Assembly (NCBI GenBank): GCA_963736175.1
Contig: CAVTNU010000016.1
Location: 1-64,000, forward strand
Direction: 5' to 3'
DNA length: 64,000 nt
DNA from: Rhodoblastus sp963736175
GTDB taxonomy: Bacteria > Pseudomonadota > Alphaproteobacteria > Rhizobiales > Beijerinckiaceae
Part shown: piece by piece, positions 45,289-54,569 of the stretch
Position numbering within the stretch: the stretch's first letter is position 1
How the letters are laid out: each line of letters opens with the position of its first letter
Translations under genes and position numbers: made by a program
The notes under the pieces: generated by a model
What the model saw: only the letters and a program-made list of their open reading frames with translations
Told to the model about the DNA's origin: nothing
Databases searched by the model: none

Positions 45289-46857
45289 TCATTCGGCCTT
45301 CCAGGGAAAGGTCCAGGTTTCGGTCAGGGTGCGTTGCGACGTGCGCAGGAAAGCGCGTACATCGCTCGTTTGACCGGGATCGACCTGAACGTCGACCATC
45401 GCGCGGAAGCCTTTGGCGTAGGGATTGGGCGTCAGGATCGTGCGCAGGACGCGGCCCTGGGACGCGCTGGCGACAAGCTCGACCATGCTCGGATCGACCA
45501 GATAGAACGGCAGATCGCCGCCAGCGAAATCGATCATGAAACGGCGCGTTCCGTCAAGCATCGGCTCGTTCGAGCCGAGCGCGCGCGCCAGCGTCTGATA
45601 GGTATTGGCCACCCGTCCGTTCGGCGAGATGTTGGTGAGGTCGAGGCTCGCCGTCATCTTGTAGGAATAGGAAAAGGCCTTGCCGGGTTCCGGCGAATCC
45701 TTCGGCGCCCATAGCGCCACGATATTGTCGTTGGTTTCATTAGCCGTCGGCAATTCGATCAGTTCAACATGGCCTTCGCCCCAACTTTCATGCGGTTCGA
45801 CCCAATAGGACGGACGCAATTGGTAGGCCAGATCGATATCCTGATAGTGCTCGAACTGCCGGTCGCGCTGCAAAAGGCCGAAGCCGTGGCAATCCTTGTC
45901 GACGAACGCCGAGGTCGCGGCTTGCAGAGGATTGCGCAGCGGCCGCCAGATCCACTCGCCGGCGCCCGAATGCATCAGCAATCCGTCCGAATCGTGCAGC
46001 TCAGGCCGATAGTCGGTGTTCATACGGCGATTGTTCTCACCGAGATCGAACATTGAGGTCAACGGCGCCAAGCCGAGGCGCAAACCGGGCCGCCGCGCGA
46101 ACAACGTCGCGCTAACTTCGAGCGCCGTGTCGACGCCGGGGTAGATGTCGAATCGATAGGCGCCGGCGATCGACGCGCCGTCCAGAAGGCCGTAGATCGT
46201 CGCCCGCTCAGCCTTCTGCGGCGGGGTTTCGACCCAGAATTCGCGGAAGAATGGAAACTCCTCTTCGTTGGTTCCGGCCACCACGGTCAATGCGCGCGCC
46301 GACAGGCCGTATCGTTGGCCGCGTCCGAGAAAGCGGAAGTAGCTTGCGCCAAGGAAGGCGATGACCTCGTCATAGACGCGCGGATCGTTCAGCGGATAAT
46401 GCAGGCGAAAGCCGGCGAAACCGAGATTGACCGGCAACGACCGGTCGAACTTGTTGCGCCCGTAATCGAACATGTTGGGCGAATAGGGAATCGGCGTGGC
46501 GATGCCGTCGCGAATCGTGTTGACGACGACCGGGCGCGGATAAAGGTGGCCGAGATGGAATGTCTCCAGCCGGAACGGACCGCCGCCGGCGCCGAGCAGG
46601 GCCTTTTCCGGGCGGAACCTGATGTCGCGCCAGGCGTCGAAATCGAGCTTGTCGAGACCGTCCGGTAATTTTGGCGGCAGCGCGTCGAAAGGCGCGGCGG
46701 CGAGTTCGCGCGCCCGCTTGACCACATCCTCATAGCCGAAATGCGGCGGCGGCGGCTGCACGGCGCCTTGCTGCGCGAAAGCGAAGGACGGGACGACGGC
46801 CTGAGCGCCCGAGGCGGCGAGAGCGCTGAGAACAAAGCGACGATCGATCTGAGGCAT
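45289..46857 (-). CDS. Periplasmic glucan biosynthesis protein OpgG/OpgD
   Basis: A 522-residue periplasmic protein of the MdoG/OpgD family that helps build or branch osmoregulated periplasmic glucans. The N-terminus has a twin-arginine type signal (DRRFVLSALAASG, cleavage after SFAFA). The body contains the family segments FGYEDVVKRARELA, YPRPVVVNTIRDG and YWVEPHESWGEGHVELIELP. The Tat signal resembles OpgD, but in Alphaproteobacteria OpgG homologs also carry one, so I leave the subtype open. No opgH gene is adjacent. Confidence 0.92.
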   Translation of the reverse strand: MPQIDRRFVLSALAASGAQAVVPSFAFAQQGAVQPPPPHFGYEDVVKRARELAAAPFDALPPKLPDGLDKLDFDAWRDIRFRPEKALLGAGGGPFRLETFHLGHLYPRPVVVNTIRDGIATPIPYSPNMFDYGRNKFDRSLPVNLGFAGFRLHYPLNDPRVYDEVIAFLGASYFRFLGRGQRYGLSARALTVVAGTNEEEFPFFREFWVETPPQKAERATIYGLLDGASIAGAYRFDIYPGVDTALEVSATLFARRPGLRLGLAPLTSMFDLGENNRRMNTDYRPELHDSDGLLMHSGAGEWIWRPLRNPLQAATSAFVDKDCHGFGLLQRDRQFEHYQDIDLAYQLRPSYWVEPHESWGEGHVELIELPTANETNDNIVALWAPKDSPEPGKAFSYSYKMTASLDLTNISPNGRVANTYQTLARALGSNEPMLDGTRRFMIDFAGGDLPFYLVDPSMVELVASASQGRVLRTILTPNPYAKGFRAMVDVQVDPGQTSDVRAFLRTSQRTLTETWTFPWKAE

Positions 46858-46979
46858 CGGGATTCACATGTGAGGAGGATTCGGCGGGTAAATTGACGAC
46901 TTATGAAATCTCCGCCCGCTTTAGAGCAACCTGCTCTAGCCGCGTTTTCAGGCGCCGGCAAGGCCGGAAATCGTCGCCG

Positions 46980-47303
46980 TCAACGTTGGGTCGATTGCCG
47001 CAGCCAGGCCATATAGGCCGGTTCGCCTTCAAGGATCGGCGCGCGCAGGATTTCCGGCGTTTCATAGGGATGAATGGCGCAGATGGCCTTTGTAATGGCG
47101 GCGAAATCCTCGGCGCGCGCCTTGATCTGCAACGACCATTCCTGCGCGCGGGCGATCTCGCCCTTCCAGACGTAGCGGCTCTCGACGCTGGCGATCTGCA
47201 CGCAGGCGGCGAGGCGAGCCCGCAGCAGCGTTTCGGCGATCTGTTGCGCCCCGGCCTCGCTGTCGATGGTGGTCAGCACAAGACTGAAGCCGCTCATATC
47301 CAT
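46980..47303 (-). CDS. cutA: Divalent-cation tolerance protein CutA
   Basis: A 107-residue trimeric cytoplasmic protein, implicated in copper tolerance. Typical motifs are the N-terminal TTIDSEAGAQQIAETLL, the strand CVQIASVESRYVWKGEI and the C-terminal HPYETPEIL with ILEGEPAYMAWLR. It overlaps the end of hemH by ten bases; an internal ATG at 47297 overlaps that stop as ATGA and may be the real start. Co-expression with ferrochelatase is likely. Confidence 0.95.
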   Translation of the reverse strand: MDMSGFSLVLTTIDSEAGAQQIAETLLRARLAACVQIASVESRYVWKGEIARAQEWSLQIKARAEDFAAITKAICAIHPYETPEILRAPILEGEPAYMAWLRQSTQR

Positions 47304-48373
47304 CCAGCCAGCTCCGTGCGCGCGATGTCGGCGAGAACCGACAAGGCGCCCTCGCTGTCGTTCAGGCAGGGAACGCGCGAGAATTGTTCGCCGCCGGCCG
47401 CCATGAAGGCGTCGCGGTTATCGACGCCGATCTCCTCGATCGTCTCCAGACAATCGGCGAAAAATCCGGGCGTTATCACGACGATTTTCTTGATCCCCCG
47501 CGCCGGCAGGCTTTGGACGGTCTCGAGCGTATAGGGCATGAGCCATTGCCCCGGTCCGAAGCGCGACTGGAACGTCATGTCGAGCTTGTCGGCAAGGCCG
47601 CTCGCCTCGCCAAGCAGCCGCGTCGTCTTGGCGCAATGGCAATAATAGGGATCGCCCTTGTCGAAATATGCCTTCGGCATGCCGTGATAGGAGCAAAGGA
47701 TTCGCTCCGGCGCGAAATCGAGACCGGCGAGATGTTCGCGCAAAGCGCCGCTGAGCGCCTCGATATAGGCAGGCCGGTCGTAAAACGGCGCGGCGACGCG
47801 CAAGGTCGGCTGCCAGCGCATGTCCGTCAAAGCGGCGAAGACCGCGTCGGCGACGCTGGCGCTGGTGGCGCCGGCGTATTGCGGATAGAGCGGCGTCACG
47901 AGAATGCGGTCGCAGCCTTGCGCCTTCAGCGCCGCGACGCGCGATTTGATCGAGGGATTGGCGTAGCGCATCGCCCAATCGACGATCGTTCGACCGTCCT
48001 TGTCGCCAAGACCGCCGTCGGCGATCCAGCGCCCGAGTTTGTCGGCCTGCGCCCGTGTCAGGGTCTTCAACGGCCCCTCGTCGCGCTCCTTGTTCCAGAT
48101 GGCGGCGTAATCGCGTCCCCGACGCGCCGGCCGAGTGGTCAAAATGACCAGATTGAGCAACGGCTTCCAGAAAATCGCCGGCGTTTCGACGACGCGCCGA
48201 TCAGACAGAAATTCCTTCAGATAGCGACGCATGGAAAAATAGTCGGTCGCGTCAGGCGTGCCGAGATTGACCAGCAACAGGCCGACGCGGCCGATCGCGA
48301 CGGCCGGATGGTTTTTCGGAAACGCGGCCTCGTGCGCCACGGGCGCCTCCGACGTCGCGGGAATCGTCGGCAT
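47294..48373 (-). CDS. hemH: Ferrochelatase
   Basis: It inserts Fe(II) into protoporphyrin IX, the last step of heme synthesis. The 359-residue product starts its domain with VGLLLVNLGTPDATDYFSMRRYL (split at the substrate lip), has the catalytic His in CSYHGMPKAYFDKGDPY, and ends the active site with ITPGFFADCLETIEEI. Bacterial ferrochelatases of this group are near this length. It forms a two-gene unit with cutA; hemN is encoded 1.1 kb away on the other strand. Confidence 0.96.
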   Translation of the reverse strand: MPTIPATSEAPVAHEAAFPKNHPAVAIGRVGLLLVNLGTPDATDYFSMRRYLKEFLSDRRVVETPAIFWKPLLNLVILTTRPARRGRDYAAIWNKERDEGPLKTLTRAQADKLGRWIADGGLGDKDGRTIVDWAMRYANPSIKSRVAALKAQGCDRILVTPLYPQYAGATSASVADAVFAALTDMRWQPTLRVAAPFYDRPAYIEALSGALREHLAGLDFAPERILCSYHGMPKAYFDKGDPYYCHCAKTTRLLGEASGLADKLDMTFQSRFGPGQWLMPYTLETVQSLPARGIKKIVVITPGFFADCLETIEEIGVDNRDAFMAAGGEQFSRVPCLNDSEGALSVLADIARTELAGWI

Positions 48374-48379
48374 CAGCGC

Positions 48380-49222
48380 TCACATCCGTTTGAGAATGAG
48401 CGGATTGCCGTCCTTGGGATCTTTCGCCCAGGTTCCGTCCGCTTGAAAGTCGAGATGAGCGACATGGCCCTTGCGCGCCGTCAGGATGATTCGCCCGCGC
48501 TCCAGCGCCCAGCTGACCGGATCGAAAATGATCAGGCCCTGATCGCGACAGGCGGGCGCCAGCACCGCGCGCAAAGCCGAACCACGCGTTTCGTTTTCCA
48601 GAGTCAGCATGCAGCCTGTCTTGCGGCCCTCGCCGCGCAGGACGCTGTAATGTCCGGCGACGTCACCGCTGTGTTTGGGCGCGTTGGCGAGCGCGCCGGC
48701 GCGGCCGGATTCAAGCGCGACCGGCGCCTTCGCCGCCGCGGTCGAACCGGTGGGAAGGGTCGTGTCGACCGCGCCAGCGGCGCTGGTCGAGCCGGGAATA
48801 TGCAGGGAATTCAACCGATAGATTTCCCCGCCGGGTCCCTTCGCGGTCATTCGCGCGCCGTCCAGCGTGAAATCCAACACCTCCTGGCCGGCGGCGTCGA
48901 CCAAGCTCAGGCGATTTTCGCCTCTCGCCCGCCAGGCCTCGACGCTGAACAAAATCGGCATGGCTCGCCGACAGCCGGCCGGCATGCCGATGAAGCCGCC
49001 GCCCGGCGTCAGCTCTTCCTTGAGCAGCACCTGGCAATTGCGATGGGAATGTTCCTGCGCGAGATCCCAAGAACCGCCAGCCTTGCCCGGCGCGGAAAAG
49101 TCGACGGCGGCGCATGTTTGCGTCGCGCAAAGAAAAGCCCCCGCCGCGAACAGGCGTCCCGCCCATTTCGTCGGCGAAGCCCGTCGAATGAGGATTGGCG
49201 CAACAAGGCGTCGAATGTTCAT
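48380..49222 (-). CDS. Secreted protein with two AprI/Inh protease-inhibitor domains
   Basis: A 280-residue exported protein. A signal sequence (LFAAGAFLCATQTCAA) is followed by two beta-barrel domains of the Inh type at about residues 45-140 and 185-280. Each has a GxWxL or AGHYSVL start, a Cys pair (CQVLL with CRRAMP; CMLTL with CRDQGL) and an FxxDGxxxxK-like end. Family members bind metalloproteases or, like Omp19, protect proteins from proteolysis. No protease gene is adjacent. The ATG at 49222 is used; the frame extends 48 bases further. Confidence 0.8.
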   Translation of the reverse strand: MNIRRLVAPILIRRASPTKWAGRLFAAGAFLCATQTCAAVDFSAPGKAGGSWDLAQEHSHRNCQVLLKEELTPGGGFIGMPAGCRRAMPILFSVEAWRARGENRLSLVDAAGQEVLDFTLDGARMTAKGPGGEIYRLNSLHIPGSTSAAGAVDTTLPTGSTAAAKAPVALESGRAGALANAPKHSGDVAGHYSVLRGEGRKTGCMLTLENETRGSALRAVLAPACRDQGLIIFDPVSWALERGRIILTARKGHVAHLDFQADGTWAKDPKDGNPLILKRM

Positions 49223-49412
49223 CGCGGCGGCCCTCTGAATCAAAAATCCTTGGCGCAGCGCCTTATTCATGCGCCTGCGAACAGGCCGACGTCAAACGCG
49301 GAACGGCCATTCGACAGGTCTAACCGCGCGGCCTTGCGCCAGGGGCGCCAACGTGAAAAATGCGCGCCGGATCGCGCCGGCGGGAGGCGCAGGCTTGCTT
49401 TCCTTCGATAAT

Positions 49413-49426
49413 TTTGACCAAAGTCA
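49413..49426 (+). promoter_or_regulatory. Fnr/FixK-type box upstream of hemN
   Basis: A perfect dyad TTGAC-N4-GTCAA lies 34 bases upstream of the hemN ATG. This fits the Crp/Fnr/FixK consensus and suits a gene for an oxygen-independent enzyme. With the box this close, it would overlap or follow the promoter, so activation or repression cannot be told without a mapped transcript start. Confidence 0.65.
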
Positions 49427-49460
49427 AAGCAGAAAGACGCCGCTCTTGCGAGAAAGCCCT

Positions 49461-50825
49461 ATGAGCGCCCAACATGACAATCTCGACGCCGCGCTGATTT
49501 TGGCGGAAAAGTCCGCGCCGCGGTACACCAGCTACCCGACCGCGCCGCATTTTTCGCCGGCGGTCGGAGCCGAAACGGCGACCAAATGGCTGGCCGCCTT
49601 GCCGCCGGCTTCGGCGCTTTCGCTCTATCTGCATGTGCCTTATTGTAGCGCCATCTGCAATTATTGCGGCTGCCACACCAAAGCGGTGCAGCGCGCCGAG
49701 CCGCTCGACGCCTATGAAGACTATCTGGCTCGGGAAATCGACCTCGTCGCGCGTCTGACGCCGGCCAAGCGCGTCACCGACGCCCACTGGGGCGGCGGCA
49801 CACCAAGCCTACTCGGTCCCAATCGGCTTTTGCGCCTGTCGCGGGCGCTGAAAGATCGATTCGAATTCGCGCCGAACGTCGAATACGCCATCGAACTCGA
49901 TCCGCGCACGGTCGATCCCGCGCTCGTCGAGGCTTTAGCCGCCTGCGGCTTCACCCGCGTCAGCCTGGGCGTTCAGGATTTGAACCACCACGTTCAGGAA
50001 GCCATCGGTCGCATCCAGCCGTTCGAGGTCGTCGAGACCGCCGTCAATCTTCTGCGCGGCGCCGGAATCGCGGCGATTAATCTCGACCTGATGTACGGCC
50101 TGCCGGAGCAAACGCTGGAGGACGTGCGCCATTCCATGCGGCTGGCCGCCGAGTTGAACCCAAGCCGGCTGGCGATTTTCGGCTACGCCCATGTGCCCTG
50201 GTTCAAGGTGCATCAACGCCTGATCGACGCCTCCGCTCTGCCGGGCGCGGCCGAACGCCTGCAACAGGCCGCGGCGGCGCGGCGAACCCTGGCCGAATAC
50301 GGCTATGAGGCGATCGGCCTCGATCATTTCGCCAAACCCGACGATCCGCTCGCCGTCGCCGCGCGCAGCAAGACCATGCGCCGCAACTTCCAGGGCTATA
50401 CGACCGACGCGGCCGACGCGCTGCTGCCTTTCGGCGTGTCGTCGATCGGCCGTCTGCCGCAAGGCTATGTGCAGAACGCTCCTGATCTCGGCACTTGGCG
50501 GCGGGCTATCGATGATGGACGGCTGCCTGTCGTCAAAGGCGTCGCCTTCAGCGTCGAGGATCTGGCGCGCGGTGCCGTGATCGAAAAGCTGATGTGCGAT
50601 TTTTCCGTCGACTACGGCGCGATCGGCGCGGCGTTTTTGGGCGACGAGCGCGCCTTCGACGACGCTTTGCCTGAATTGCTTCAGTTCGAGCGCGACGGGG
50701 TGATCACGCTCGCCGGCCGCGTCGTAACCCTGACCGAGGCCGGAAAACCCTTCCTGCGCTTGCCCGCCAGCGCCTTCGACGCCTATCTCAAGACCAGGGC
50801 GGCGCGCCATTCGGTCGCCGTCTAA
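49461..50825 (+). CDS. hemN: Oxygen-independent coproporphyrinogen III oxidase
   Basis: A radical-SAM enzyme that converts coproporphyrinogen III to protoporphyrinogen IX without oxygen. The 454-residue product has the HemN cluster motif C62, C66, C69, C71 (YCSAICNYCGC), the N-terminal RYTSYPTAPHF substrate segment and a C-terminal HemN domain (FSVDYGAIG). These features separate it from HemW. The ATG at 49461 gives the expected start; a much longer frame upstream is not supported. An Fnr/FixK-type box precedes it. Confidence 0.95.
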   Translation: MSAQHDNLDAALILAEKSAPRYTSYPTAPHFSPAVGAETATKWLAALPPASALSLYLHVPYCSAICNYCGCHTKAVQRAEPLDAYEDYLAREIDLVARLTPAKRVTDAHWGGGTPSLLGPNRLLRLSRALKDRFEFAPNVEYAIELDPRTVDPALVEALAACGFTRVSLGVQDLNHHVQEAIGRIQPFEVVETAVNLLRGAGIAAINLDLMYGLPEQTLEDVRHSMRLAAELNPSRLAIFGYAHVPWFKVHQRLIDASALPGAAERLQQAAAARRTLAEYGYEAIGLDHFAKPDDPLAVAARSKTMRRNFQGYTTDAADALLPFGVSSIGRLPQGYVQNAPDLGTWRRAIDDGRLPVVKGVAFSVEDLARGAVIEKLMCDFSVDYGAIGAAFLGDERAFDDALPELLQFERDGVITLAGRVVTLTEAGKPFLRLPASAFDAYLKTRAARHSVAV

Positions 50826-50831
50826 CGAGGT

Positions 50832-51431
50832 TCAAATGTCCCGGCCTTCGACTTCGGGCGCGGTCTTGCCGACGCCTTGGCGCGCCGTTTCGTCGTGCGG
50901 ATCAAGGCTCAACGCACGCCGATAGATGTCCAGCGCCTGGGCGTCCTGGCCCTGATCGCGCAACAACGCGCCGAGCGCGTCGAGAGCGCCCAGATGGCGC
51001 GGTTCGATTTTCAGCGCCTGTTCGAAATCACGTCTGGCCGCCTCTTTGTCGCCGGCCGTCGTCTGCGCCCGCGCGACGAAGGCGGCGGCCCATGTCGGCT
51101 CCAGAACGACGATGCGGTCGAGCAACGTTCGCGCCAGCGACAATTGTCCCGACGCCAGCGCCTCATGCGCGCGGTGCATCAAAAGATCGGCGGTGGGCGA
51201 ACCCGAATGGGCGAAAACGCCGGCGATCGCCAGCCTGATGTCGCCGGCTTCGTCCGCGTCCTGCGCACGGGCCAGACGCGCGAACAGATCGTCGAGGACT
51301 TTGCGACGCGCTTGCGCTTCGCTCACCGGCGGCGCGGCGACATTTTCCGGCGCGGCCGAAGCGGCGGGGCACGACGAAGGCGAAACGGCGATCAGAAGAC
51401 CGGCGACGACGGCCAAAGGCGATAGACGCAT
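50832..51431 (-). CDS. Exported TPR-repeat protein
   Basis: A 199-residue protein with a signal peptide (LAVVAGLLIAVSPSSCPA; the Cys might be a lipid site) and three to four tetratricopeptide repeats from about residue 85, ending with GALLRDQGQDAQALDIYRRAL. It is a periplasmic or lipid-anchored scaffold of unknown partner. The gene converges on hemN with only six bases between stops. Confidence 0.8.
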   Translation of the reverse strand: MRLSPLAVVAGLLIAVSPSSCPAASAAPENVAAPPVSEAQARRKVLDDLFARLARAQDADEAGDIRLAIAGVFAHSGSPTADLLMHRAHEALASGQLSLARTLLDRIVVLEPTWAAAFVARAQTTAGDKEAARRDFEQALKIEPRHLGALDALGALLRDQGQDAQALDIYRRALSLDPHDETARQGVGKTAPEVEGRDI

Positions 51432-51509
51432 GGCGGCGATGTTACCGTGGATTGGCCGGCGCGGGGAAGCGAAATTGCCGCCGGGCCGAGGCGGACGCCG
51501 CGACTTGGC

Positions 51510-51536
51510 AAAAAAAAAGCCCCGGCGAACCGGGGC
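51510..51536 (-). terminator. Intrinsic terminator of rpmJ
   Basis: On the minus strand GCCCCGG, a four-base loop and CCGGGGC are followed by nine T, 30 bases past the rpmJ stop. Confidence 0.92.
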
Positions 51537-51565
51537 CTGTCGAGGCGGCGCGTCAAGCGCCAAAA

Positions 51566-51691
51566 TCAGCCCTGGCGGGCTTTGTAACGCTTCTGCGTCT
51601 TGTTGATGATGTAGACACGGCCCTTGCGGCGCACGAGCTGGTTGTCGCGGTGGCGCGAACGCAGCGATTTGAGCGAGTTGCGGACTTTCAT
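51566..51691 (-). CDS. rpmJ: 50S ribosomal protein bL36
   Basis: A 41-residue ribosomal protein that begins MKVRNSLKSLRSRHRDNQLV and continues RRKGRVYIINKTQKRYKARQG in family style. It is the long alphaproteobacterial form that lacks the zinc-binding cysteines of the classical 37-residue bL36. The gene stands alone with its own strong terminator and lies 134 bases upstream, on the same strand, of the TPR gene. Confidence 0.97.
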   Translation of the reverse strand: MKVRNSLKSLRSRHRDNQLVRRKGRVYIINKTQKRYKARQG

Positions 51692-51977
51692 CGTGAACCT
51701 TGGTCAATAGGGGCGCGGGGAGCGCCCGCAACCGGAAATCGGAGGCGGTCCTATGCCTCATTTAGCCGCCGCGATCAACCCCTTTTCGTCCTCGCGGTGT
51801 AAGAAACTGTCGCGACGGGCCCGAATATCCCGCTTGAGCGCCGTTCGCAGCGCCGGCGGGGATGGCGCCTCCGGCCTTTGAATGCTATTGGGCGGGCCAC
51901 TTGTTTAGACGCATATTCTTGTCCGAAAACTCCGCAGCTTTTCGGGAGTATGCTCAAGCGGCAAATTCAAGGGCCCT

Positions 51978-52559
51978 ATGTTCAACCGCCTCTACAAATG
52001 GACGCTTTCGCTCGCCGAAAGCCGGCGCGCAACCTGGGCCCTGGCGGCGATCGCCTTCGCCGAAAGCTCATTCTTTCCGATCCCGCCCGACGTCATCTTG
52101 GCGCCGATGTCGCTGGCCCAGCCGAAAAAAGCCTGGACCTACGCCGCCATCTGTTCGCTCGCTTCGGTCGCCGGCGGCGCGCTCGGCTATTTCATCGGCG
52201 CCTTTCTTTACGAAACGCTCGGCCATTGGTTGATCCAGCTTTACGGTTATGGCCCGCGCATCGACACCTTGCGCGCCTTCTACGCGCAATGGGGCTGGGC
52301 TTTCATCCTGGTCAAGGGGTTGACCCCCATTCCCTTCAAGCTGGTCACCATCGTCAGCGGCCTGCTGGGGTACAATTTCGCGCTGTTCATCGCCCTCGCC
52401 GCTATCACCCGCAGCGCCCGCTTCTTCGCCCTGGCGGCCATTCTCAACCATTTCGGCGACCCGATCCGGATTTTGCTGGAAAAGCATTTCGCCTTGTTTT
52501 TGGGGCTGCTGCTGGCCATCATCATCGCCGGGTTCTGGATCGCGGCGCGGCTCGTCTGA
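51978..52559 (+). CDS. YqaA-family (DedA-like) membrane protein
   Basis: A 193-residue inner-membrane protein of the SNARE-associated/DedA group. The conserved N-terminal loop AESSFFPIPPDVILAPM and the motif WGWAFILVKGLTPIPFKLVTI mark the YqaA branch. Relatives act in membrane lipid flipping. The stop is two bases before the dsbB start, so the two genes form an operon; this pairing recurs in Alphaproteobacteria. Confidence 0.93.
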   Translation: MFNRLYKWTLSLAESRRATWALAAIAFAESSFFPIPPDVILAPMSLAQPKKAWTYAAICSLASVAGGALGYFIGAFLYETLGHWLIQLYGYGPRIDTLRAFYAQWGWAFILVKGLTPIPFKLVTIVSGLLGYNFALFIALAAITRSARFFALAAILNHFGDPIRILLEKHFALFLGLLLAIIIAGFWIAARLV

Positions 52560-52561
52560 TC

Positions 52562-53101
52562 ATGCGGGAAATCCTCGTTCAAAAATTGCGTCAGGCCGGC
52601 TCGAAAGAGGCCGCCCTGCTGATTTTCCTCGTCGCCGGCGCGACCATCGCCGGCGCCTGGGTCTATCAGGGGCTCGGCTACGCGCCGTGCGAATTGTGCC
52701 TGAAAGAGCGCATCCCCTATTATTTCGCCATTCCGCTGGCCGGCTTGAGCTATGTCCTCGCCCGGCGCGGACGCGACGGTCTCGCCGCCGCGGCGCTCGG
52801 CGGACTGGCCATCGTGTTTTTCGTCTGCGCGATCATCGGCGCCTATCACGCCGGCGTCGAATGGAAACTTTGGCCCGGGCCGACCGACTGCACCGGCGCC
52901 TTCGCCAAACCCGCCTCGAACGCCGATTTCCTGCGCCAGCTTGAAAACGTCAAGGTCGTGCGTTGCGACGAGCCGGCGTTGAAAGTCCTCGGCCTGTCGC
53001 TGGCCGCCTGGTATGGCCTGATCTCGGCCGGCCTCGCCGTCGTCGCCGGATTTGGCGCCGCCCGGGCCGATAGAAATCAGAGCCTTTCCCGGCCCGACTG
53101 A
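52562..53101 (+). CDS. dsbB: Disulfide bond formation protein B
   Basis: A 179-residue inner-membrane quinone reductase that reoxidises the periplasmic DsbA. Four membrane segments are visible. The first redox pair is C43-C46 (APCELC), followed by an Arg at 50 that contacts quinone; the second pair is C110 and C135 in the long periplasmic loop. The start ATG lies two bases after the yqaA stop. The preceding open frame is not used. Confidence 0.92.
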   Translation: MREILVQKLRQAGSKEAALLIFLVAGATIAGAWVYQGLGYAPCELCLKERIPYYFAIPLAGLSYVLARRGRDGLAAAALGGLAIVFFVCAIIGAYHAGVEWKLWPGPTDCTGAFAKPASNADFLRQLENVKVVRCDEPALKVLGLSLAAWYGLISAGLAVVAGFGAARADRNQSLSRPD

Positions 53102-53234
53102 GGCATTCCGCCGGGACCATTTGGCCGATCGCGCCGCCAAAGATGCGCGCCCATTGATGCGGCTTGATTTTCGCGCCTTAGTTTTGGCGTATTTTGTTCT
53201 TATTTTGTTCTAGTCCTCGCAATGGATTAGACCT

Positions 53235-54569
53235 ATGAATTTTCCCCGCGCGGCTGAGCCAACAAACTTTTCATTTCGCCGCGCCGGGTTCGAAGATCTT
53301 CCACCTCCTCCTTCTTTTCGCGCCGCGCCGCAGCTGACGCACTCCGGCGTCGTGCTGGGCGAAGGCGTTGTCCTTGCGCCCTTGGCGTCTGACGGAGGGC
53401 TTGTCCTGTCGGGTCGCGAGACAGATTTATTCATCTTGCTCTCGCTGGCGCAGGGGCGCGCCGCCTCACCCAACGCCATCCACGGATTTGGCGGCGTCTC
53501 GAAAAGCCTTCGCGACGGCGATGTCGCGCTCGCGGCGATCAGACTGGCGCAGATCGGCCTGCCGGCCCTGCGCGACGAACGCGACGCGGAATTGCTCAGG
53601 GTCGGCGCGCGATGTCTGGCCAAAGGCCATTCGCCATGGGAAATCCTGCATGCAGCGGGGATAGAAGGCGAAAATATCCGCCTGTTCTAGGCCGAGTGGA
53701 ACGAGGCGCTTCATCCGCGCGATCCCGGCAATGGACGTTTCGTGGGCGCCGGCGACGCCTCGAACGCCCCGCCTTCGGTTCCAGACTCCAACCCCAAACC
53801 TGTCGGCGCGGCGGCTGGCGGCGTGACCGTGCTGACGCCGGGCGCCGCGCAATCCTTTTTGGCGCGTGGCGCCGTCGCGCTGACCGCCACGAGCTTCGCG
53901 GTTGCAGGCGGCGTCCTGGCCTTGACCGCATCGGGCTGGGTCCTCGTGCACGGCCCCAAGGGCGATATCACGGACGGCCCTTCTTATTGGCTGCCAGGAG
54001 TTCCGGCTGAAAATTCGAGCAAGGAGCACGCCGATCGCGCCCCGCCACACGCGCCGGCGGTTTCTACGCCAGTTTCCACCCCCGCCGACCCATGCCAGCA
54101 TGATCCGTCCTGCGTGCCCAAACAGGCCGAAAGCGCCGACGCGAGGTTGAAGAAACCGAGTTATAGGCCCGGAGCCTCGGACGGCGGGCCTGGCCAGTGG
54201 GCTTTTGCCAACGAAGGCATGAAGGATCTGCCAACCACTTATCAAAATAAAATCACCGGCGCGCCAAACGGAATGATCTACAGGGTGCAAAATCCTTTGA
54301 CAAAAAAAGGCGTTACCAAATTTGATAGCTATGACTCGGCGACAAATACCCTGATCGATGCGAAACGCTGGACGGGCTGGCCGATTGGGAAGCAATTTTC
54401 AACGGATTCTGTTCTGGAACAGGCGAACGCACAAATTAGCGCCGCAGGCTCATCGGGCGCACGGATCCGATGGGTTATGTCATCACAGGAAAAAGCTGGA
54501 TTGGTTTGAGCTATACTCAAAAAGGCGGACCTGCAGGACAGCATTTCCATTGTCATCATGGAGCCGTAA
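53235..54569 (+). pseudogene. Polymorphic toxin with C-terminal Tox-REase-5-like nuclease, two stops
   Basis: One frame runs from the ATG at 53235 to a TAA at 54567-54569, broken by TAG at 53688-53690 and TGA at 54507-54509. The N-terminal part is unrecognised; after the first stop it continues as AEWNEALHPRDPGNGRF, a segment often found in toxin linkers. A hydrophobic stretch (about 53850-53945) and a Pro-rich linker follow. The C-terminal 110 residues match a restriction-endonuclease-fold toxin of the Tox-REase-5 type (GMIYRVQNP, KFDSYD, TLIDAKRW as the D...DxK core). Past the TGA the frame ends SISIVIMEP, a plausible final strand. The TAA lies one base before the immunity gene start. As given it is not functional; a GTG at 53742 could restart only part. 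Confidence 0.75.
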
